This document shows, piece by piece, positions 6,512 to 11,651 of a DNA stretch of 11,651 nucleotides. The stretch comes from Clostridia bacterium (lineage in GTDB: Bacteria; Bacillota; Clostridia; Oscillospirales; Butyricicoccaceae): positions 1-11,651 of the forward strand of contig JAFYOK010000001.1 of assembly GCA_017560175.1 (NCBI GenBank). The letters are read 5' to 3'. The translations under genes were made by a program, and so were the position numbers. The notes beneath the pieces were generated by a model. That model saw only the letters and a list, made by a program, of their open reading frames with translations. It had not been told where the DNA came from and did no database searches. Position 1 is the stretch's first letter. The number at the start of each line of letters is the position of its first letter.

Positions 6512-7546
6512 ATGCACAAAAGAATCCTGAGCCTCTGCCTTTCTGCGGTACTGCTCTTCTCTCTTACCCTCGGTCTGACCGGCTGCTCGGGCAGCAGCAA
6601 GACCGACTACTGCTTCGGCATCGTATCCGATGGCAACGCCCTCAGCGATGACCATCTCAATCAGGGCGTATGGGATGCTCTGCGTGAACTGGCCGACCGT
6701 TATCAGTTCAAGTATGGCTATGCACGTTCCCAGTCCAACGATACCGCCGCCTTCATGTCGGGTGTCGACTATCTGGTTGGCGAAGGCGCCAATGTCATCG
6801 TCCTGCCCGGTGTCCTTTTTGCCGACACATTCCTGGAAGCCTGCGCCAAGTATCCCGATATCTATTTTATCGCCGTCGACTGCAACCCCGAAAGTGTACC
6901 CAAGAATGGTGCTGCTATTGTCTTTGACAAGAGCCAAGCCGGTTTCCTGGCCGGCTATGCCGCAGCCCTCGAGCTGGGCGATGCCAACTTCGGCGGTGTC
7001 TTTGGCAAGTCGGATGAAGCTGCCCTTGAGCTGATTTCCGGCTTTATCCAGGGTGTTGAACAGGCCGGCGGTCGCTGTGAGACTTCCGACTTCCGTTTTG
7101 TCGATTCCAGAACCAGCTATCCCAAGGGACAGCAGCTGGCTGCCACCCTCTTTGAGGAAGGCATCACCTGCCTGCTGACCGGCTCCGATCCCACCGGCAT
7201 GGGTGCCCTGGCCGAAGCCCGTACCCGTCGCCAGGCCGGCGATGATATCTGGGCAGTCACATCCGATGCGGATGGACACAAGACAGCCCTGTACGATCAC
7301 GAACAGAATCTGTCGGCCAGCCTGACCACCGCCATGTGTGATTATGGCTATGCCTTCACCTGTCTGGCCGAGCGTCTGCTGGAAGGCGATGATGCCTTCT
7401 TCGGACGCACCAACCTCTTCGATATCACCTCGAACGGTGTCGGCCTCCCCGATGAGAATCCTCACCTGAGCGAAGATACGCTGGACGCTGTCGTCGAAGC
7501 CATCGAAGATATCCAGTCGGGCAAGATCATCATTACTGTTAAGTAA
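6512..7546 (+). CDS. BMP family (PnrA/Med-like) substrate-binding lipoprotein
   Basis: BMP proteins are the lipid-anchored binding components of ABC importers, mostly for purine nucleosides; a few, such as Med, have other roles. The 344-residue product has a signal sequence ending in lipobox LTGC (22-25, Cys25). The periplasmic-binding fold follows: FGIVSDGNALSDDHLNQGVW (35-54), ANVIVLPG (93-100), YFIAVD (118-123), FDKSQAGFLAGYAAALE (138-154; the family's FLAGYAA block) and GGVFG (161-165). The start at 6512 follows AAGGAG (6499-6504); a TTG nine codons upstream would disturb the signal peptide and overlaps the ribosome site. It lies 33 bp after the DUF3048 gene in the same unit. No ATPase or permease gene is present before the terminator, so it either uses a transporter encoded elsewhere or acts as a stand-alone sensor. 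The ligand is a guess. Confidence 0.88.
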   Translation: MHKRILSLCLSAVLLFSLTLGLTGCSGSSKTDYCFGIVSDGNALSDDHLNQGVWDALRELADRYQFKYGYARSQSNDTAAFMSGVDYLVGEGANVIVLPGVLFADTFLEACAKYPDIYFIAVDCNPESVPKNGAAIVFDKSQAGFLAGYAAALELGDANFGGVFGKSDEAALELISGFIQGVEQAGGRCETSDFRFVDSRTSYPKGQQLAATLFEEGITCLLTGSDPTGMGALAEARTRRQAGDDIWAVTSDADGHKTALYDHEQNLSASLTTAMCDYGYAFTCLAERLLEGDDAFFGRTNLFDITSNGVGLPDENPHLSEDTLDAVVEAIEDIQSGKIIITVK

Positions 7547-7557
7547 ATCCAAAGATA

Positions 7558-7592
7558 CAAAAAAGACACATCCAATCGGATGTGTCTTTTTT
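7558..7592. terminator. Bidirectional terminator between the BMP and truA genes
   Basis: GACACATCC (7565-7573) pairs with GGATGTGTC (7578-7586) over an AATC loop, flanked by six A residues on the left and six T residues on the right. It can end both the plus-strand lipoprotein operon and the minus-strand truA operon. Confidence 0.92.
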
Positions 7593-7600
7593 ATTATTGT

Positions 7601-8341
7601 TTAATACCGGACTTCCATCAACATCAGGCCGCAGGCAGGTGCCAACGGTCCGGCCTGTTTGCGGTCACAGGCGGCAAGGATGCCGGGGATCTGTCCGGGC
7701 AGCATACGTCCTGCGCCGACCTCTGCCAATGTGCCGACCATAATGCGGATCATATGATAGAGGAAACCTTCTCCGCGGAAGTCAAGAACCAGATCCTCTC
7801 CCTCACGGGTAATGGCAATGGAATCGACGCGGCGAACGGTAGATTTCTTGCTGTTTTTCAGATCACAGAAGGACTGAAAATCCAGTTTGCCCACCATGTG
7901 TGCAGCGGCAGCCTCCATAGCGGCAATGTCCAGTTTCTCGGGGCAATCCCAGCTCCAGCGGCGGCCGAATACATCGCGAACATCACTCTGATGAATGCGA
8001 TAACGATAATGCTTGCCTTTGGCGTTGAGACGGGCATGGAAGTGCGGCTCGGCCTCGGTCAGCTCGACAACGGCAATATCCTGGGGCAGATACTGATTGA
8101 TATACTCCATGACGGTACGGGCAGGCAAACCATGCTCCAGCGCAAAGGAAGCCACCTGACCCCATGCGTGAACACCGGCATCGGTACGTCCGCTGCCGCG
8201 GACTTCTACTTCTGCCCCATCCAGTTTGCCCAGAATGGATTCCAGCTTGCCCTGGATGGTGTTGGCGGTATTGCCCTGCTTCTGCCAGCCGTTATATTTT
8301 GTGCCCTCATAGCGGAGGGTCATGCGATAATTCTGTTTCAC
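7601..8341 (-). CDS. truA: tRNA pseudouridine(38-40) synthase TruA
   Basis: TruA converts uridines 38-40 in the tRNA anticodon arm to pseudouridine, in the cytosol. The 246-residue product is full length. Motifs: YEGTKYNGWQKQ (11-22), the catalytic motif RGSGRTDAGVHA (48-59) with nucleophile Asp54, FHARLNAKGKHYRYRI (second conserved block with the RLNAKGK loop) and the GEGFLYHMIRIMVGTLAEVG block near the C-terminus that contacts the tRNA. Translation probably begins at GTG 8341, three bases after the TAA of the upstream DUF5714 gene, which gives the N-terminus MKQNYRMTLRYEG typical of the family; there is no visible ribosome binding site, so translational coupling is likely. ATG at 8323 is the alternative and would clip the first strand. 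It is the last gene before the terminator. Confidence 0.96.
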   Translation of the reverse strand: MKQNYRMTLRYEGTKYNGWQKQGNTANTIQGKLESILGKLDGAEVEVRGSGRTDAGVHAWGQVASFALEHGLPARTVMEYINQYLPQDIAVVELTEAEPHFHARLNAKGKHYRYRIHQSDVRDVFGRRWSWDCPEKLDIAAMEAAAAHMVGKLDFQSFCDLKNSKKSTVRRVDSIAITREGEDLVLDFRGEGFLYHMIRIMVGTLAEVGAGRMLPGQIPGILAACDRKQAGPLAPACGLMLMEVRY

Positions 8342-8344
8342 TGC

Positions 8345-9076
8345 TTACTGAAAGTTAACAGGATTGAAGGGGCAGCGAGCGCCGATGCACTGGTTGTTCT
8401 TGTTGCACCATGCGCAGGGCTCGATCTCGGACTTTTCCATCTGTACGCCCAGTTCTTCAGCGACATAATCGATGGCTTCCAGAATGGCAATGCGGGAATG
8501 ACGCTTGCAGCAGCGGGGACCGCCGATCTTGGCTTCGCGGGCCAGGACGCGGGAAGTCAGGTTGATGCACTGACCCCACTGTGTGGTTGCCAGAGGATTG
8601 GAGCCTGTGACGATGGACAGGAATGTACCGGCGCTGATGGCTGCACCGCAGGTGCCCCACAGACCGCAGATACCGCCGGGAACCTGACGGCCGCGGCTCT
8701 GCATCTCGATCAGAGCAGCTTCCAGATCCAGTTCGCCGCCTGCGTTCTTATAGGCAGTCAGCAGAGCGCCGCCGATGAGGACATGATGCTCGGGGCCGTG
8801 CATATGGCAGAAAGGCAGCTGCATCAGCTTGTGGATGATCTCAATGGGGTTCTTGGATGTTTCGTTCAGGCAGGCAGCCAGGAAAGCATCCATGCCTTCC
8901 ATGTGGCACTCGCTGCAGACGTAGTGGCCGTTCTTGCAGCGGCAGTTGCTGACCTCGATCTTATGGCAGAGAGCACATTCCATCTGCTCGGCCTGCTCCA
9001 GATAAACCAGACGCTCCTTGCAGATCAGGCACTCTTCGTTATTCTTTTCAGCATTGTCAATGATGATCTCGTTCAT
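8345..9076 (-). CDS. Cysteine-rich DUF5714 domain protein
   Basis: This protein of 243 residues contains 19 cysteines. The N-terminal third has paired Cys motifs like a zinc ribbon or iron-sulfur module: C16xxC19, C34xxC37H, C45xC47 and C54xxC57H. The central DUF5714 core follows: HMHGPEHHVLIGGALLTAYK (91-110), RGRQVPGGICGLWGTCGAAI (128-147) and GGPRCCKRHS (185-194), with a final CAWCNKNNQCIGARCP (221-236). The family is found in anaerobes; I know no tested function, and a metal- or cofactor-binding role is inferred from the Cys/His density. ATG 9076 is preferred because AAAGGTG lies at a good distance; a GTG at 9085 overlaps that site. It is the first gene of the unit with truA, three bases apart. 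No signal peptide is present, so it is probably cytosolic. Confidence 0.88.
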   Translation of the reverse strand: MNEIIIDNAEKNNEECLICKERLVYLEQAEQMECALCHKIEVSNCRCKNGHYVCSECHMEGMDAFLAACLNETSKNPIEIIHKLMQLPFCHMHGPEHHVLIGGALLTAYKNAGGELDLEAALIEMQSRGRQVPGGICGLWGTCGAAISAGTFLSIVTGSNPLATTQWGQCINLTSRVLAREAKIGGPRCCKRHSRIAILEAIDYVAEELGVQMEKSEIEPCAWCNKNNQCIGARCPFNPVNFQ

Positions 9077-9138
9077 GTTACTCACCTTTTCTCAGAATTT
9101 TTATAGGGGGTTAAATCAATTTTTATGGATTTATTGTC

Positions 9139-9168
9139 ATTTTACCATATAGACTGCACCCATAGCAA
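9139..9168 (-). promoter_or_regulatory. Promoter for the DUF5714-truA operon
   Basis: On the minus strand TTGCTA (9168-9163), an 18-bp spacer and TAAAAT (9144-9139) with an extended TGG element form a good promoter. The leader to ATG 9076 is about 55 nt and A/T-rich. Confidence 0.6.
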
Positions 9169-9182
9169 TCGGAATTTCCGAT
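9168..9182. repeat. 15-bp palindrome at the edge of the DUF5714-truA promoter
   Basis: ATCGGAA and TTCCGAT form a perfect 7-bp inverted repeat around a single T. It abuts the -35 element and could be an operator. A repeat this size is also expected about once by chance in a window this long. Confidence 0.3.
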
Positions 9183-9184
9183 AG

Positions 9185-9212
9185 AAAAGGCTCTGCCAAA
9201 TGGCAGAGCCTT
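9185..9212 (-). terminator. Intrinsic terminator after the MATE gene
   Basis: Read on the minus strand, GGCTCTGCC and GGCAGAGCC form a perfect 9-bp G/C-rich stem with a four-base loop, extended by AA/TT, and followed by TTTTCTAT. It lies 9 bp beyond the MATE stop codon and closes the Nudix-like/MATE unit. Confidence 0.88.
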
Positions 9213-9221
9213 AGTCATATT

Positions 9222-10562
9222 TTAGCTGTAGAGCTTACCCTTCTTGCGCAGCCACAGGAAGTAGGCCAGACAGATGATGACCTGCAGGACCGAGGCCGCA
9301 GGGGCAGCCAGACCGATATGGAAGAGGGTAACACCTGCCATACGGCTGAGGATCCACGACATGGGGATTCGGACACACAGAGTGGCGATCATATTATGGG
9401 CCGCAGTGATGACCGAACGGCCGCAGCCGCTGAAGTAGGAATTGAGGTTAAAGACAAAGCAGACGATGATGCAGTCCATGGAATAGGAACGCAGATACTG
9501 GGATGCCGCTTCGATAACAGCAGGATCGTCGGTAAAGATGCCGGTGAAGAAGGCAGGTGCCATCTGGGTGGCAATAAACAGTACCGCACTGACGGCCAGC
9601 GAATAGAGCATGCTGGTGGTCATGGTCTTGAGGGCACGCTCGGGCTTGCCTGCACCGATGTTCTGACCGACCATGGTAGCGGTTGCCATAGAGAAGGCCA
9701 TGGGAGGCAACATGAAGAAGGAGATCAGCTTTTCGGTAACACCAACGGCAGCCGATGCGACCAGGCCCATGGTATTGATGATGGCTGTGATGATGAGGAA
9801 GGACAGGCTGATAAAGACATTCTGCAGCGCCAGAGGGGAACCGACCTTGAGGATCCACTTGAGCGAATAGCCATCGACGCTCAGATGAGATCTTTCGAAC
9901 TTGAAGCCAAAACCCTTCTTCCACATATAGACCAGCGACAGCAGGAAGCTGATGCCCTGAGCCATAACGGTGGCCAGCGCAGCACCCGATGCCGCCATGC
10001 CCAGCAGACCAACAAAGACAATGTCTGCCAGGATATTGATGACACAGGCAATGGCAATAAAGATAACAGGGGTCTTGGAGTCGCCCATACCGCGGAAGAT
10101 ACCACTGGTGACGTTATAACCCAGAATGAACGGAATACCGCATGCACAGATGCGGATATACTGCCGAGTCTGTGCGACAGCTTCGGCAGGTGCCTGCATG
10201 AGAGCGACCAGCTGAGGGGTGAAGATGTACATCAGCGGTGTCAAAATAAGCGCCATCACAGTGAAGGTCACTGCCATAGTGCCGATGGCCTTGGCAGTGC
10301 CGTCGTCATTCTTACGGCCCATCTGCTGAGCGATCAGAACGGTACCGCCGGTACAGAAGCCAAGGACGGCATGGGTGATGGTGTTGAGCAGCTGACTGCC
10401 TGTGGAAACACCCGATACCGCTGCCGAGCCGGAAAACTGACCGACAACAAACATATCAGCCGCACCATACAGCGACTGCAGCATGCTGGCAAAAAGGAAA
10501 GGAATGGCGAACTTGACCAGCGCCGGTCCGATGCGGCCTTCGGTCAGGGAATTGGTTTTCAT
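9222..10562 (-). CDS. MATE family efflux transporter
   Basis: MATE proteins export drugs, dyes and metabolites in exchange for Na+ or H+ across the cytoplasmic membrane. The 446-residue product has the family's usual length and about twelve hydrophobic segments in two similar halves. Signatures: N-terminal LTEGRIGPALVKFAIPFLFA (6-25), SLYGAADMFVVGQFSG (30-45), the TGGTVLIAQQMGRKNDD block of the first half, GIFRGMGDSKTPV in the middle, and the mirrored block ATMVGQNIGAGKPERALK in the second half. ATG 10562 has CAGGAG upstream at a rather long spacing of about 12 bases. The gene begins 32 bp after the Nudix-like gene's stop without a promoter or terminator between them, so the two are probably one operon. 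The substrate cannot be predicted. Confidence 0.95.
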   Translation of the reverse strand: MKTNSLTEGRIGPALVKFAIPFLFASMLQSLYGAADMFVVGQFSGSAAVSGVSTGSQLLNTITHAVLGFCTGGTVLIAQQMGRKNDDGTAKAIGTMAVTFTVMALILTPLMYIFTPQLVALMQAPAEAVAQTRQYIRICACGIPFILGYNVTSGIFRGMGDSKTPVIFIAIACVINILADIVFVGLLGMAASGAALATVMAQGISFLLSLVYMWKKGFGFKFERSHLSVDGYSLKWILKVGSPLALQNVFISLSFLIITAIINTMGLVASAAVGVTEKLISFFMLPPMAFSMATATMVGQNIGAGKPERALKTMTTSMLYSLAVSAVLFIATQMAPAFFTGIFTDDPAVIEAASQYLRSYSMDCIIVCFVFNLNSYFSGCGRSVITAAHNMIATLCVRIPMSWILSRMAGVTLFHIGLAAPAASVLQVIICLAYFLWLRKKGKLYS

Positions 10563-10594
10563 TGTGTTTTAAATCTCCTGTGAAATATTTTATA

Positions 10595-11651
10595 TTACGA
10601 ATGGACTTCGGCTTCTGCCTTTTTTGTGGGGCAGCGGTCGAAAAATGCCTCATGCTCCAGGATGATCGAAAGGATCTCCTTGCCCGGCGGTGTGGTGCGC
10701 GGATCGCGCTGATACTGACGCAGGTTGGGGCCGTTGAGGGGTACCAGGATCAGGCTGCCCTCATAATTAGTGTGGAAGAACTTCTGCAACCCCTCCAGCG
10801 TATGATGGCCGCCGAACATTTCCCGATTGTCGGGATCGTCCATATCGATCTGCATGGCGGTCAGTACTTCGATCTTGGTATTGAGAGGCTCAATGCCCAT
10901 GCCGAGGAACAGAACATCCCAGCGGCGATACTTCGGATCCAGCAGATCCTCATCACCCAGATGATAGAACTCCTTAACGCCCAACAGTTCTTCACCAAAC
11001 TCACGATAGACAGTATTGACCATCTGACGGTTGAAGTCCGACTTGAGCTCCAGGCCGACCGGCTGATAGGAACCTGCGGGAATGACATGGAGTGCACCGA
11101 TGCCTTCGGCTACACGATTGGAACGCTGATGCATCAGAATGAAACTTTCCATGGTCCCATCTTCCAGCTCGACATTATAGAGCAATGTGGCTGTATTGAT
11201 ACCAATACCGGCAAAGCGGTTGCTCAGGTCGAGGATATCGGCCTGGCGATGGCGATTATACAGGCCGCAGAAAGGATGTAACCTCTTGGGCGGCCTCTTT
11301 CGGCGGACGCGGCGTGCATGGGCCATCTCATGAACCAGATACTCACAGGTGTTGAGAAAATCGAAATATCCGCCGGACTTGACCGTAACAGCAAGATTGC
11401 CGCGGCTGGCATCGCCATGCATACCCTCCAGAGCAAACAGACGTCCATTGAACATCAGACTCTTGCCTGCCTGTACCGTCTTTTTATTGGAAACATAACC
11501 ATCCCACGGATAGGGCAGGAACCAGGTCGCCGGGGGATGTTTGTCCCACTTGGTATCTGAGATCTCGACTTTAACATCCTTCAACAGCATGAAATCATCC
11601 TGGTCGGGACGCTGCAGCCATACGCGAGGATAGATCAGGTCACGAACGACC
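10595..11651 (-). CDS. Large protein with Nudix-like C-terminal domain, N-terminus outside window
   Basis: The frame is open to the window edge, giving 351 visible residues; the real start probably lies beyond, because the coding pattern continues upstream (VVRDLIYPRVWLQRPDQDDF) of the first internal Met at 11590, although that Met has a weak AGGA site. The C-terminal part looks like a Nudix fold: GIGINTATLLYN (148-159), ILMHQRS (171-177), GALHVIPAGSYQP (185-197), then a near-Nudix helix NTVYREFGEELLGV (212-225) carrying REFGEE; the canonical G-x5-E part is replaced by a longer loop. From memory, this arrangement resembles C-terminal sensor-like halves of some actinobacterial regulators that have an N-terminal HTH; this needs a search. 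The upstream segment FDFLNTCEYL (96-105) and a very basic stretch ARRVRRKRPPKR (112-123) follow the same pattern. No membrane segments. It precedes the MATE gene. Enzyme or ligand sensor remains open. Confidence 0.7.
   Translation of the reverse strand, partial: VVRDLIYPRVWLQRPDQDDFMLLKDVKVEISDTKWDKHPPATWFLPYPWDGYVSNKKTVQAGKSLMFNGRLFALEGMHGDASRGNLAVTVKSGGYFDFLNTCEYLVHEMAHARRVRRKRPPKRLHPFCGLYNRHRQADILDLSNRFAGIGINTATLLYNVELEDGTMESFILMHQRSNRVAEGIGALHVIPAGSYQPVGLELKSDFNRQMVNTVYREFGEELLGVKEFYHLGDEDLLDPKYRRWDVLFLGMGIEPLNTKIEVLTAMQIDMDDPDNREMFGGHHTLEGLQKFFHTNYEGSLILVPLNGPNLRQYQRDPRTTPPGKEILSIILEHEAFFDRCPTKKAEAEVHS

Noticed and set aside
5360..7552. 730-codon open frame on the minus strand
   Set aside because: It is antisense in codon register to the DUF3048 and BMP lipoprotein genes, has Asp/Gly/Ile-rich low-complexity composition with no recognisable domain, and is explained by absence of TTA/CTA/TCA codons in the sense genes.
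7580..9106. 508-codon open frame on the plus strand
   Set aside because: Shadow of truA and DUF5714 in codon register; its start lies inside the bidirectional terminator and the sense genes have unmistakable motifs.
9318..10583. 421-codon open frame on the plus strand
   Set aside because: Shadow of the MATE gene, giving a hydrophilic His/Asp/Gly-rich product as expected from the reverse complement of a membrane protein.
11318..11332. HEMAH (HExxH-like) motif in the Nudix-like protein, suggesting a zinc metalloprotease
   Set aside because: It lies in a helix before a basic stretch, without a downstream third ligand or the surrounding pattern of known zinc peptidases; most likely coincidental.

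Overview
The window looks like chromosomal, housekeeping-type DNA from a Gram-positive member of Clostridia, probably a gut Oscillospiraceae/Ruminococcaceae-like lineage. The reasons are strong AGGAGG-type ribosome binding sites, intrinsic hairpin terminators, moderately GC-rich genes with A/T-rich promoters, two lipoproteins with Gram-positive style lipoboxes, and a family set common in Clostridia (DegV, DUF4364, DUF3048, NusG domain II, DUF5714). The lineage is inferred from gene content only. No transposase, integrase, phage gene, CRISPR array, rRNA or tRNA was seen.

Layout, left to right. (1) 1-706, minus: a nearly complete DUF1624/heparan-alpha-glucosaminide N-acetyltransferase-like membrane protein cut by the window edge. 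It is divergent from (2) a plus-strand DegV fatty-acid-binding protein (915-1802) with its own promoter and terminator. (3) A plus-strand pair: a YiiX-like permuted NlpC/P60 cysteine hydrolase (1939-2526) and a GNAT acetyltransferase (2557-3018), with a strong promoter and a terminator at 3023-3057 that also serves the convergent genes. (4) A minus-strand cluster: a cytoplasmic RsiV/DUF3298-like protein (4026-4637), a membrane protein resembling a degenerate SipW-type signal peptidase (3426-3968), and a membrane-anchored NusG domain II protein (3059-3424). (5) A plus-strand operon: DUF4364 putative regulator (4767-5321), DUF3048/YerB lipoprotein (5324-6478) and a BMP-family nucleoside-binding-type lipoprotein (6512-7546), ending at a bidirectional terminator. 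(6) A minus-strand operon: cysteine-rich DUF5714 protein (8345-9076) and truA (7601-8341). (7) A minus-strand pair: a large protein with a Nudix-like C-terminal half (10595-11651, N-terminus outside the window) followed by a MATE efflux transporter (9222-10562).

The parts most worth a second look are the Nudix-like protein paired with a MATE pump, the signal-peptidase-like protein that keeps the serine position but lacks the rest of the catalytic site, and the DUF5714 protein with 19 cysteines transcribed with a tRNA modification enzyme. I do not see a clear, self-contained undescribed defence or mobile system. The novelty is at the level of uncharacterised families in conserved-looking operons.
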